This document shows, piece by piece, positions 1 through 7,434 of a stretch of DNA of 32,682 bases. Within the stretch, counting starts at the first letter, position 1, and every line of letters starts with the position of its first letter. The notes under the pieces are model-generated. The model had not been told where the DNA came from. It was given only the letters and a program-made list of their open reading frames with translations, and ran no database searches. The position numbers and the translations under genes are program-made. This DNA comes from an uncultured Bacteroidota bacterium (GTDB taxonomy: Bacteria; Bacteroidota; Bacteroidia; Chitinophagales; Chitinophagaceae). Location: contig CAIYJV010000108.1 of assembly GCA_903926605.1 (NCBI GenBank), positions 1-32,682 of the forward strand, given 5' to 3'.

Positions 1-4
1 ATTT

Positions 5-289
5 ATGATTCAAAATTTCAAGCATAAGGGATTACAGTTATTATGGGAACAATCTAACGGTAGCAAGCTTCGGCTGGCCAAATAACCAGAATAGAGATTA
101 TGCTCGACGTCATTGACAGCGCAATTTAAAGTTCCACAAGACTTTGAAGCTTTTAAGAACTGACATTTGCACAGGCTTTCCGGTGAGTTGAGAGAATTCT
201 GGAGTATAAAAGTGAACAAGAATTTCAGACTGATTTTTAGATTTGAAGGCCAAAATGCGTTTGATCTTGACTATATCGATTGCCGTTAA
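5..289 (+). pseudogene. higB: Decayed HigB-type toxin (RelE superfamily mRNA interferase)
   Basis: Reading from the ATG at position 5 gives a 94-codon frame that looks like HigB from end to end. It opens with MIQNFKHKGLQ, and its second half has HRLSGELREFWSIKVNKNFR followed by LIFRFEGQNAFDLDYID, matching the usual HPLKG-FWSV-NWRITFRFEG-AYDVDY pattern. The frame is interrupted by three in-frame stops: TAA at 83-85, TAG at 92-94 and TGA at 161-163. The middle third is also poorly conserved. HigB toxins are about 92 aa, so length is nearly preserved and decay is mainly by point changes. Intact HigB cleaves mRNA at the ribosome; this copy cannot make a full toxin. The intact antitoxin gene starts 12 nt downstream, the normal higBA order. 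The window begins 4 nt before the start codon, so its promoter is not visible. Confidence 0.8.
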
Positions 290-301
290 AACACAATTGA
301 G

Positions 302-604
302 ATGCTGAACAAGAAAATGAGAAATATTCATCCCGGCGAAATATTGAAAGAAGAGGTTATTAATGAGAATGAGCTTACGGTGTCGGCTGCATCTAAACTT
401 TTGGGCGTTACACGTACCACATTATCCAATATCATCAATTGTAAGTCGGACATCAGTCCCGAAATGTGCTACCGAATAGCAGCGGTATTTGGAGGAACAC
501 CCGATATTTGGGCAAATTTGCAAATGAAGTACAATCTGAGGAAAATAGCCGACAAGGTAAAGACATTTAATCTTGCTCCTTACCACCCGAACGTTGCCGT
601 ATAG
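302..604 (+). CDS. higA: HigA-family antitoxin, XRE-type DNA-binding protein
   Basis: This 100-residue protein carries the HigA signature (R)NIHPGEILKEE near its start. A helix-turn-helix of the XRE family follows at about residues 27-60 (SAASKLLGVTRTTLSNIINC), and then the typical GGTPDIWANLQMKYNLRK segment. HigA normally binds and neutralises HigB and represses the higBA promoter. Two starts are possible: ATG 302 and ATG 317. The second gives the family-typical beginning MRNIHPGE and may be the true start. The reading frame is intact although the toxin gene just upstream is riddled with stops. It is therefore now an orphan antitoxin, either a relic or a DNA-binding regulator that could still act in trans on other higBA loci. 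Confidence 0.88.
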   Translation: MLNKKMRNIHPGEILKEEVINENELTVSAASKLLGVTRTTLSNIINCKSDISPEMCYRIAAVFGGTPDIWANLQMKYNLRKIADKVKTFNLAPYHPNVAV

Positions 605-770
605 CGTCGGCTCATTTTCTCTCGTTGCCCGGTCAAAGTATTCAGTGACTTCATGAACTGTTTTTATTTTTTCAGAGGTTGCGAATCCTCGGGATCGATG
701 ACAATTTAATCCAATGAGCGTCTCTAGTTCCGCTCTGTTAATTCACTACTTTTACACCAAAATTCCAATA

Positions 771-2570
771 ATGACTCTTGCCCACCAGATAAAACATGTA
801 GCCAGGGAAGCCTTCGTACACCTGTATCCGGATACGGAGTTCGACCTCAGCATGATCAACGTAAATGTGACCAAGCCCGAATTCAACGGCGACTACACGG
901 TTGTTTTGTTCCCGTTTGTAAAACTTCTAAGACAAAAACCAGATGTGCTGGGCAAGCAAGTGGGCGAGTACCTTGTGGCTCAGTCGGGACTATTCAGCGC
1001 GTACGATATCGTGGCAGGGTTTCTCAACCTTACGGTTCGTGAAGATTGGTGGTTGCATTTTCTGCTCAATAATTTTAATAATTCCCATTACGGCGAGTTA
1101 GCAAAAACGCCCCGCCGGGTGATGGTGGAGTACTCTTCTCCCAATACCAACAAGCCACTTCATTTTGGCCATCTCCGAAATAATTTTCTGGGTGCGTCTG
1201 TAGCCGAGATACTGAAGGCTGCCGGAAACCAGGTCATCAAGGCCAATCTCATAAACGATCGAGGCATACATATTTGTAAGTCAATGATCGCCTGGCAGCG
1301 GTTTGGAAAGGGAAAGACCCCGGCAACCGCACATATTAAGGGAGACCACTTTGTGGGGGACTATTATGTTTTGTTCAATGAAGTGTACAAGGCAGAAGTA
1401 GCTCAATTGGTTGCCGGCGGACTGGAAGAGAAGATCGCGGAAAAGGAAGCGCCTATAATGGCTGAAGCTCAGGAAATGCTGCGTCTTTGGGAAGAAGGTG
1501 ACAAAAGCGTGCGTGAGCTTTGGTCTGCAATGAATGGCTGGGTATATGAAGGATTTGACGATACATACAACCGTCTGGGTATAACGTTTGACAAAGTATA
1601 CCACGAAAGCGACACTTACCTGCTGGGAAAAAAGATAGTACAGGAAGGGCTGGAAAAGGGTGTTTTGTTTAAAAAAGAAAACGGATCGATCTGGATAGAC
1701 CTGACCGCCGACGGGTATGATGAGAAACTTTTGCTTCGCGCCGACGGTACATCGGTATATATTACCCAGGACCTCGGTACTGCACGTCTGAAATATGACG
1801 AATACCATACCGACCAGTCTGTATATGTTATTGCCGACGAGCAGAACTACCACATCAGCATCTTGAAACTTATCATGGCCAAACTGGGTGAGCCATGCGC
1901 TGCGGGTATTTTCCACCTTTCCTATGGTATGGTGGAATTGCCTTCGGGTAGGATGAAGAGCCGCGAAGGTACCGTAGTGGATGCCGACGATATGGTTGAC
2001 GAAATGATCCGTATGTCGCGCGAGCAAACGGAGGAGTCGGGCAAGACCGAAGGATTTACACAAGAGGAATTGGCTCGTCTATACGAAACTATAGGTCTTG
2101 GGGCATTAAAATTCTATTTGCTCAGGGTAGACCCCAAAAAGAAGATGATCTTCAATCCAAAAGAGTCCATAGACCTTCACGGATTTACTGCAACTTTTAT
2201 TCAATATGCACATGCGCGGATCTGCTCCATATTGCGAAAGGAAAACATGCCAATGGTTCCCGACAATTTAGCATTTCAGTCTTTCCGGCTCACGCAGGGC
2301 TTTACGCCCATGGAGCAACGCATGGTCTCTTTGCTGGAGCAGTATGCCAACGTACTTCAGGATGCGGCGAATGAATTTAACCCGTCTGCAATTTGCAATT
2401 ATGCTTTTTCGCTGGCGCAGTTGTTCAATTCATTCTACGATGCCCATAGTATATCCAAAGCAGAGAACGACGAGAAAAAACAACTCAGGCTCATGGTCGT
2501 GATCATGACCGCCTCAGTGTTGCGCCACGGCATGCAACTGCTAGGCATAAGGCTGCCGGAGAAAATGTAG
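771..2570 (+). CDS. argS: Arginyl-tRNA synthetase
   Basis: This class I aminoacyl-tRNA synthetase charges tRNA-Arg with arginine in the cytosol. From ATG 771 it is 599 aa, the normal length. The frame is open back to 714, but the extra 19 residues do not resemble the family, whereas MTLAHQIKHVAREAF is a typical ArgRS start. The N-terminal Add-1 domain covers about residues 1-95. The HIGH motif appears as HFGH (about 131-134) within SSPNTNKPLHFGHLRNN. The KMSKS equivalent is the family's variant MKSREG, in GMVELPSGRMKSREG. The C-terminal half is the DALR anticodon-binding domain, ending in the usual RHGMQLLGIRLPEKM. A near-consensus -7 box (TACTTTTA, 747-754) lies just upstream. It converges with ilvE, leaving 27 nt between them and no clear terminator. 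Confidence 0.97.
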   Translation: MTLAHQIKHVAREAFVHLYPDTEFDLSMINVNVTKPEFNGDYTVVLFPFVKLLRQKPDVLGKQVGEYLVAQSGLFSAYDIVAGFLNLTVREDWWLHFLLNNFNNSHYGELAKTPRRVMVEYSSPNTNKPLHFGHLRNNFLGASVAEILKAAGNQVIKANLINDRGIHICKSMIAWQRFGKGKTPATAHIKGDHFVGDYYVLFNEVYKAEVAQLVAGGLEEKIAEKEAPIMAEAQEMLRLWEEGDKSVRELWSAMNGWVYEGFDDTYNRLGITFDKVYHESDTYLLGKKIVQEGLEKGVLFKKENGSIWIDLTADGYDEKLLLRADGTSVYITQDLGTARLKYDEYHTDQSVYVIADEQNYHISILKLIMAKLGEPCAAGIFHLSYGMVELPSGRMKSREGTVVDADDMVDEMIRMSREQTEESGKTEGFTQEELARLYETIGLGALKFYLLRVDPKKKMIFNPKESIDLHGFTATFIQYAHARICSILRKENMPMVPDNLAFQSFRLTQGFTPMEQRMVSLLEQYANVLQDAANEFNPSAICNYAFSLAQLFNSFYDAHSISKAENDEKKQLRLMVVIMTASVLRHGMQLLGIRLPEKM

Positions 2571-2597
2571 GTAGTTGGTGAAGCCGCTGTTGCGAAA

Positions 2598-3668
2598 TCA
2601 GGCCTTTTCTGTCCAATGGTGCCTGTCGGCTACCTTTCCGTAGCGTATGTCTGCCAGTGTCTTTTTGAGCCAGTTGGTGTGTTCCCACTGTTCAAGCGGT
2701 GGCAGTTCCATTTTGGTATCGTGGTAAGTCAGTGCGCAGATCGGGGCTATTGATGCGGCGGTGCCGGTACCGAAAGCTTCTTTAAGCTGACCGTTTTTGT
2801 GGGCTACTGCAATTTCATCAATGCTCAGTGCGCGTTCCTCTACTTTTACGCCTTTTTCGCGGAGTAGTGTCAGTACGCTGTCGCGGGTCACGCCGGCAAG
2901 TATGGTGTCGGCATTCAGGTCCGGTGTGATCACGGTATCCCCGATCACGAAAAATACATTCATCGTGCCAATTTCCTGTACGTATTTGTGGTCAAATCCG
3001 TCGGTCCAGAGAATCTGGTCGTAACCCATTTTTTTAATTTCCTGGGTGGGGTACATACTCATGCCGTAGTTGCCAGCAGCCTTGGTAAAACCAATACCGC
3101 CGGGGAATGCCCGTACATACTGGTCCTGAACATAAATAGAAACGGGATGATTATAATAAGGTCCAGCCGGGCTGGTAATGATCATAAACATGAATTTTTC
3201 AGCCGGGCGCACACCGATAAACTCGTCGATGGCCAGCAGGAACGGACGGATATACAAGGATGTGTCATCTCCCTGCGGCACCCAGTCGCGGTCCAGAGAG
3301 ATGAGGGTTTTCATGCCACCTACAAACAGTTCTTCGGGCACGTCGGGCATCGCCATACGATTTGCGGAACGGTTCATACGCTTCCAGTTGTCGTGGGGCC
3401 GGAAGATGATGGGTTCGCCTTGTGGGTTTTTATAAGCTTTTACGCCTTCAAAAATGGCCTGTCCATAATGAAAAAATGTGGTGGCAGGACTAAAGTTAAG
3501 GTTGGTGAATGGTACTATTTCGGGTTCTTTCCATGCGCCGTTCTCATAGTAGGCGATCAACATGTGGTCTGAATAGTTTTTGCCGAATTGTATGTTGGCG
3601 GGGTCTATTTCACCAATTCTGCTGTTGGCGATCTTATTTATTTTGATGTTAGTGCCGGTAGAAATCAT
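2598..3668 (-). CDS. ilvE: Branched-chain amino acid aminotransferase
   Basis: This PLP enzyme interconverts valine, leucine and isoleucine with their 2-oxo acids using glutamate/2-oxoglutarate, in the cytosol. The 356-aa length and sequence fit the long BCAT type II family also found in eukaryotes. Visible signatures are FFHYGQAIFEGVKAY (about 66-80), and TKAAGNYG, whose lysine (about 196) is the expected Schiff-base residue. Then come QILWTDG, EIGTMNVFF (about 232-240) and the phosphate-binding GTGTAASI near residue 300. The ATG at 3666-3668 gives a family-like start. It converges with argS. No convincing -7/-33 pair is visible upstream. There is no neighbouring ilv operon, so it is probably transcribed alone. 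Confidence 0.96.
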   Translation of the reverse strand: MISTGTNIKINKIANSRIGEIDPANIQFGKNYSDHMLIAYYENGAWKEPEIVPFTNLNFSPATTFFHYGQAIFEGVKAYKNPQGEPIIFRPHDNWKRMNRSANRMAMPDVPEELFVGGMKTLISLDRDWVPQGDDTSLYIRPFLLAIDEFIGVRPAEKFMFMIITSPAGPYYNHPVSIYVQDQYVRAFPGGIGFTKAAGNYGMSMYPTQEIKKMGYDQILWTDGFDHKYVQEIGTMNVFFVIGDTVITPDLNADTILAGVTRDSVLTLLREKGVKVEERALSIDEIAVAHKNGQLKEAFGTGTAASIAPICALTYHDTKMELPPLEQWEHTNWLKKTLADIRYGKVADRHHWTEKA

Positions 3669-3837
3669 AGCTTCAGAGTGATTAAAAAAAATTAGTACAC
3701 GATTGTTTGTTCAATTCCGGGTGGAAATCGTCTATAAAATGGCAAATACCATGCGTGCAGACCTTTTTCCTCCCCCGGCCCGTTTTTGGAGAAATAATTT
3801 CTTTTTAAAAGGAAACTACTTATTTGGCTACGGGCGC

Positions 3838-3845
3838 TAAATTTG
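3838..3845 (+). promoter_or_regulatory. Possible -7 box for the 3897 gene-recQ pair
   Basis: TAAATTTG matches the Bacteroidota -7 consensus TAnnTTTG and lies 51 nt upstream of the start at 3897. No well-spaced TTTG -33 element is present. The divergent spacer 3669-3896 between ilvE and this gene pair holds nothing else recognisable. Confidence 0.35.
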
Positions 3846-3896
3846 TGCAAAGAAACAATATTTTTCGATTACTAATATACGGTAAAAATCACCCTG

Positions 3897-4361
3897 ATGG
3901 ATAATTCTGCTCCTGTTCTGAAAACCAAAATTGTACCTGCCACATTAGACAGGTACTGGTCTGGTCCCGGTGTTGAATGGACCGGGTTAGGGTTGCGTAA
4001 AGTATTGTTGGTAGTGACTGAGCCCGTTGTCGCACCAATGTTGTCTAAAATGATGGAGGTTGGATGCGGCATTATTCCGTCTGATTATTTCATACTTCCC
4101 GTAACACCGGGTAATGTGCCAGCCTGGCATCAAGTGCAGGAGGCGTTTCATCCGAAGGTCGTGATACTGCTTGGTGTGGTGCCAGCGGACATGGGTGTCT
4201 CGGCATTGTTTCAGTACCAGTCGCCCAATCATTTTGGTGGCGCACTTTGGTTGCCTGGTCCTCCTGCCGCTGAAATTGAAAAAGATCAGGAAGTGAAACG
4301 ACAATTTTGGAAAGGCGCACTTGAACCGGTGTTCCGCACTGACCAATATGGCAAAATCTGA
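3897..4361 (+). CDS. Hypothetical protein, possibly HolD (psi)-like
   Basis: This is a 154-aa cytosolic protein with no signal peptide. I do not recognise it with certainty. Its layout recalls the uracil-DNA-glycosylase-like fold of the DNA polymerase III psi subunit (HolD). A hydrophobic beta strand comes first (KVLLVVTEPV, about 35-44). A second follows (VVILLGVVPADMG, about 88-100). The C-terminal stretch LPGPPAAEIEKDQEVKRQFW parallels the 'LP.L..L..NP..K..LW' ending of HolD. That assignment is inference from pattern only. The gene ends 5 nt before recQ and is very probably co-transcribed with it, which fits a DNA-metabolism role but does not prove it. The alternative is a Bacteroidota-specific protein of unknown function. 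Confidence 0.8.
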   Translation: MDNSAPVLKTKIVPATLDRYWSGPGVEWTGLGLRKVLLVVTEPVVAPMLSKMMEVGCGIIPSDYFILPVTPGNVPAWHQVQEAFHPKVVILLGVVPADMGVSALFQYQSPNHFGGALWLPGPPAAEIEKDQEVKRQFWKGALEPVFRTDQYGKI

Positions 4362-4366
4362 TCGCT

Positions 4367-6271
4367 GTGCGCACGCCCGAAGACATATTATCCGAATACT
4401 GGGGCTACGCGGCGTTCCGTCCGTTTCAGCGGGAGATCATACAAAGTATATTGGATGGCAAGGATACGCTGGCACTGCTGCCTACAGGGGGCGGCAAGTC
4501 TGTTTGTTATCAGGTGCCGGCGATGATACTGCCCGGGATGTGCCTGGTTATTTCTCCGCTTATCGCCTTGATGACTGACCAGGTGAACCGCCTCACAGAA
4601 ATCGGCATCCCCGCAGCTACATTGCACAGTGGGATGTTTTACCACGAGGTGAAAACATGCCTTGAAAATGCGGTGAACGGTGAATACCGGCTCCTCTATG
4701 TTTCCCCCGAGCGCCTGCAGACCGGTTTGTTCAGAGACTATCTGGAAAATATGCCTGTTAGCCTTATTGCGGTGGATGAAGCGCATTGCATTTCGCAATG
4801 GGGACACGATTTCCGACCCACCTATCTCCGGATATCCACCGTACGTGATTTTTTCCCAGACGCACCCATATTAGCGCTTACAGCCACGGCTACCCCGGTG
4901 GTTCAGGAAGACGTGGTTGCGCAACTGAAACTGAAAGATGCTGCGGTATTTAAACAGAGTTTTTCCAGAGATAATATAGCAGTTACCGTACAATATACAG
5001 AAAACAAGCAAGCCGTGGCGCTGGAGCAGACTACCGGCGAATGCGCAATAATTTACTGTCGCAGTCGCCGGCAGACCGAGGTGCTGGATCGCTACCTCAG
5101 CCAATCCGGTAGGGCCAGTACCGCCTACCATGCCGGCATGCTGAAAGAACAGCGCGACGAGGCTCAGGAAGCGTGGATGAAGGATGAGAAAAATGTAATG
5201 GTGGCCACCACGGCCTTCGGTATGGGTATAGACAAGGCTGGAGTGCGCATGGTGTTGCATTATGACGCCCCTGAAAACCTGGAGTCTTATTATCAGGAGG
5301 CTGGTCGTGCGGGCAGGGACGGCATGCCTGCCAGAGCCATCACACTGTTCAATAGCACAGACATTGTCAGGCTTGTGGAGAGTGTGAACCTTCAGTTTCC
5401 GCCCGAACGCTATCTGCGTAGTGTTTACCAATCGGTGGCAGAATACCTGCAGATTCCCATTGGAGGCGAGCCCGATCGTTATTTTTCTTTCGACCTCACG
5501 GATTTTTGTGGCAAGTTCGATCTAAAGCCCAATGAGGCTGTTCATGCGCTTCGGCTATTGGAGCGGGAGGACTTGTGGACGCTCTCAGAATCTGTCTACA
5601 ACCCGGCCACTATTCGTTTTGTGGCAGACCGCTACACCGTAGACGACCTGGGCAAGTATGACCGTAACCTCGCTTTTGTAGCAACCGGTTTGCTGCGTAT
5701 GTACAGCACTGTGTTTTTCTTTGCCACCCCCATACGGGAGACGGCTATCTGCCGGCAGCTCAAGATGAGCCGCGACGAACTGGAGAAAATACTCGCCCGT
5801 CTGCACAAGATGCAGATCATAGAATATACCCGGCCGGTAGATGGGCCCAAATTGTTCTTTCACCATTACCGGGTAGACAGTCAGCACCTCATCATTAATA
5901 CGAAAAGGATCAATCTTCTGCGCCGCCGCCATATAGAGCGTACACGGGCTATGATACAATACCTGGAACAGGATGCGCGCTGCCGCACACAGGTCATTCT
6001 CCATTACTTTGGCGAGCAGTCTGAAAAGCAATGCGGGCACTGCGATATATGCCGTAATAAGATAAGTAATGGTGAAAACAAGGGCTACCTCCGGGGAGAA
6101 ATACTGGCCGCGCTATTTGAAAAACATGAAGTGCCCCTACGGCAAATGCTAAAAAATTACAGTAGTTTAGATCAGGACAGATTGTTGGATATAATTCGCG
6201 AACTGGTAGACGACCAGATCATATTTGTTACCGAGGACGATGTGCTTTATTTAAAGTCGTCGGGTGGTTAG
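4367..6271 (+). CDS. recQ: ATP-dependent DNA helicase RecQ
   Basis: This 3'-5' superfamily 2 helicase acts in recombination and replication-fork repair. The GTG at 4367 gives MRTPEDILSEYWGYAAFRPF, exactly where RecQ proteins normally begin. Helicase motifs seen are Walker A LPTGGGKS (about 38-45), DEAH box VDEAHCISQWGHDFRP (about 136-151), motif III ALTATATP (about 170-177) and motif VI YYQEAGRAGRDG. The RQC region has the zinc-binding cysteines in DARCRTQVILHYFGE and CGHCDIC, followed by a winged-helix segment. The 634-aa length is near that of E. coli RecQ, but the C-terminus looks too divergent to call an HRDC domain. It is coupled to the preceding gene with a 5-nt gap. No hairpin terminator is obvious after the stop. 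Confidence 0.95.
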   Translation: MRTPEDILSEYWGYAAFRPFQREIIQSILDGKDTLALLPTGGGKSVCYQVPAMILPGMCLVISPLIALMTDQVNRLTEIGIPAATLHSGMFYHEVKTCLENAVNGEYRLLYVSPERLQTGLFRDYLENMPVSLIAVDEAHCISQWGHDFRPTYLRISTVRDFFPDAPILALTATATPVVQEDVVAQLKLKDAAVFKQSFSRDNIAVTVQYTENKQAVALEQTTGECAIIYCRSRRQTEVLDRYLSQSGRASTAYHAGMLKEQRDEAQEAWMKDEKNVMVATTAFGMGIDKAGVRMVLHYDAPENLESYYQEAGRAGRDGMPARAITLFNSTDIVRLVESVNLQFPPERYLRSVYQSVAEYLQIPIGGEPDRYFSFDLTDFCGKFDLKPNEAVHALRLLEREDLWTLSESVYNPATIRFVADRYTVDDLGKYDRNLAFVATGLLRMYSTVFFFATPIRETAICRQLKMSRDELEKILARLHKMQIIEYTRPVDGPKLFFHHYRVDSQHLIINTKRINLLRRRHIERTRAMIQYLEQDARCRTQVILHYFGEQSEKQCGHCDICRNKISNGENKGYLRGEILAALFEKHEVPLRQMLKNYSSLDQDRLLDIIRELVDDQIIFVTEDDVLYLKSSGG

Positions 6272-6337
6272 GTGATTTCTGCCAGCCGGGGAGTTTTTTC
6301 TTTCGGTAAAATAGTCTGTAGTCTTGCAAATCCCATA

Positions 6338-6416
6338 GCACCGGCAACTCCCCGCCTGCAAAGGAGGGGCAGTTGAAATTCGCACCCGAAGCGGTGAATT
6401 TCAACGGGGGTGGTAG
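6338..6416 (-). repeat. Single hairpin-repeat copy, inverted relative to the 6905-7343 array
   Basis: Read on the minus strand, this stretch aligns with the repeats at 6905-7343. It has ACCACCCCCG, then a stem-loop, then GCCCCTCCTT-GCAGGCGGGGAGTT, then CCGGTG. The stem-loop arms (6372-6381 and 6396-6405, GTTGAAATTC/GAATTTCAAC) are a perfect 10-bp inverted repeat. Their sequence is quite unlike the stem of the downstream copies, yet they carry the same GCTTCG loop. This copy and the downstream array lie in opposite orientation on either side of the DUF559 gene. The rest of the recQ-DUF559 spacer (6272-6475) shows nothing else firm. Confidence 0.8.
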
Positions 6417-6475
6417 AACTGCTGCAGGGTGCACAACACTTTCTGTTTTTTCAAAATCTTTGTATGTAATTTCAA

Positions 6476-6504
6476 TTTAGAATACAATTATTTTGCATTC
6501 TAAA
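6476..6504. promoter_or_regulatory. 12-bp inverted repeat at the DUF559 gene start
   Basis: TTTAGAATACAA (6476-6487) pairs with TTGCATTCTAAA (6493-6504), with one mismatch in 12 and a 5-nt spacer. The right arm overlaps the TTG at 6493 and a TAnnTTG-like box, so it could be an operator or an RNA hairpin controlling the nuclease gene. Confidence 0.45.
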
Positions 6505-6897
6505 ATAAATAGACTTGTGGGCAAGCATAGAACTCACGACCTCGGCTACCTCAAAGATATTCGACGTGAGCTTCGTAGCAATATGACTACTGCAGAAGCA
6601 ACACTTTGGAAGGTACTTAAAAACGGAAGTCTTCAAAACAGGAAGTTCCGGAGGCAGCATAGTATAGGCAAGTACATAGTTGATTTCTATTGTCCCGCAG
6701 AACAACTTATAATAGAATTGGACGGAGAAGTGCACAATGACCCCATGCGATCCAGCGCAGACGCAGAGCGCGACCAAAATTTGCAAAAACTAGGTTTTAA
6801 AATACTGCGTTTCGAAAACAGGTTCATTTTTGATGACCTGCCTGGCGTTATTCATTCTATAGTTTCCAATTTTACACCTTTCAAAACAGGTGGATAA
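6493..6897 (+). CDS. DUF559 / Vsr-like endonuclease-fold protein
   Basis: This protein belongs to the DUF559 family, of the PD-(D/E)XK superfamily and related in fold to the Vsr mismatch endonuclease. The signature MTTAEATLWKVLKN is at about 31-44. KFRRQHSIGKYIVDFYCPAE follows at about 51-70, then LIIELDGEVH (about 72-81). The likely metal-binding residues are D64, E75 and D77. The segment AERDQNLQKLGFKILRFEN (91-109) is also characteristic. The whole family domain is present. The start is unsure: TTG 6493 sits inside an inverted repeat, and GTG 6517 is the next candidate. Hairpin repeats flank it, one inverted copy upstream and nearly three tandem copies starting 7 nt after its stop. Function is unknown; a nuclease acting on the repeats is an inference. 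Confidence 0.9.
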   Translation: MHSKINRLVGKHRTHDLGYLKDIRRELRSNMTTAEATLWKVLKNGSLQNRKFRRQHSIGKYIVDFYCPAEQLIIELDGEVHNDPMRSSADAERDQNLQKLGFKILRFENRFIFDDLPGVIHSIVSNFTPFKTGG

Positions 6898-6904
6898 AAC
6901 GTAA

Positions 6905-7343
6905 CAACCACCCACTACGAAACAAAAGCTTCGCGCTTTGTTCCGTCGGTACCTCTTTGGCAGGTGGGGAGGTTCCGGTGGTTTGTGAGTGATTGGGGAG
7001 TTTCCGGTGATTTGTATTTGAGTGGGGTGCTTGGGTCAGGTTTTGGGAGCATATTTCGACATCAACCACCCACGATGTAACAAAGGCTTCGCGCTTTGTT
7101 ACATCGGCCCCTCCTTGGCAGGCGGGGAGTTTTCGGTGGTTTGTGTGTGAGTGGGGAGGTTCCGGTGGTTTGTGTGTGAGTGGGGTGCTTGGGTCAGGTT
7201 TTGGGAGCATATTTCGACATCGACCACCCCCGATGTAACAAAGGCTTCGCGCTTTGTTCCGTCGGCCCCTCCTTGGCAGGCGGGGAGTTTTCCGGAGGTT
7301 TGTGTGTGAGTGGGGAGTTTTCCGGTGGTTTGCCCTTTTCATT
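6905..7343 (+). repeat. Nested tandem hairpin repeat, 158-bp period, about 2.8 copies
   Basis: Three units begin at 6905, 7063 and 7221, exactly 158 bp apart; the third is truncated after about 120 bp. Each unit holds ACCACCC, then a stem-loop around the loop GCTTCGCG. In copy 2 the arms are a perfect 12 bp, GATGTAACAAAG/CTTTGTTACATC. A GC-rich hairpin follows (CCCCTCC-ttggca-GGCGGGG), then two sub-repeats of about 30 bp containing CCGGTGGTTTGTGTGTGAG. Units 1 and 2 end with a shared tail from GTGCTTGGGTCAGG to ATTTCGACAT. Outer ACCACC and GGTGGT could pair and close a three-way junction. No coding signal is credible here; the long minus-strand frame is an artefact of repeat composition. Confidence 0.9.
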
Positions 7344-7366
7344 AATTTGCGGTGCGGTGACAACGC

Positions 7367-7398
7367 AAAAAAACTCCCGGACGTGCCGGGAGTTTTTT
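7367..7398. terminator. Intrinsic terminator, probably bidirectional
   Basis: AAAAAACTCCCGG and CCGGGAGTTTTTT form a perfect 13-bp stem around the loop ACGTG. It lies 37 nt past the thiolase stop on the minus strand, where it is best placed to end that transcript. It would also stop reading from the repeat side. Confidence 0.85.
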
Positions 7399-7434
7399 AT
7401 AAATCAGGATATTGTCAATTACATTCCTTCGCAA

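Noticed and set aside
1281-2063. A 260-codon minus-strand frame opposite argS.
   Set aside because: It is antisense to conserved ArgRS coding sequence and resembles no family; argS explains the region fully.
2988-3572. A 194-codon plus-strand frame opposite ilvE.
   Set aside because: It is a shadow of the aminotransferase gene, which carries all expected motifs.
6272-6310. GCCAGCCGGGGAGTTTTTT after recQ as another copy of the hairpin repeat or a recQ terminator.
   Set aside because: Only about 15 bases resemble the repeat, and no left arm is present to form a hairpin.
6905-7343. CRISPR array.
   Set aside because: The units are 158 bp and nearly identical throughout, with no short repeat alternating with unique spacers and no cas genes nearby.
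6881-7363. A 160-codon minus-strand frame rich in Pro, His, Thr and Asn with internal repeats.
   Set aside because: It lies wholly in the tandem hairpin array. Its repeats are those of the DNA, and it has no family or plausible start signal.
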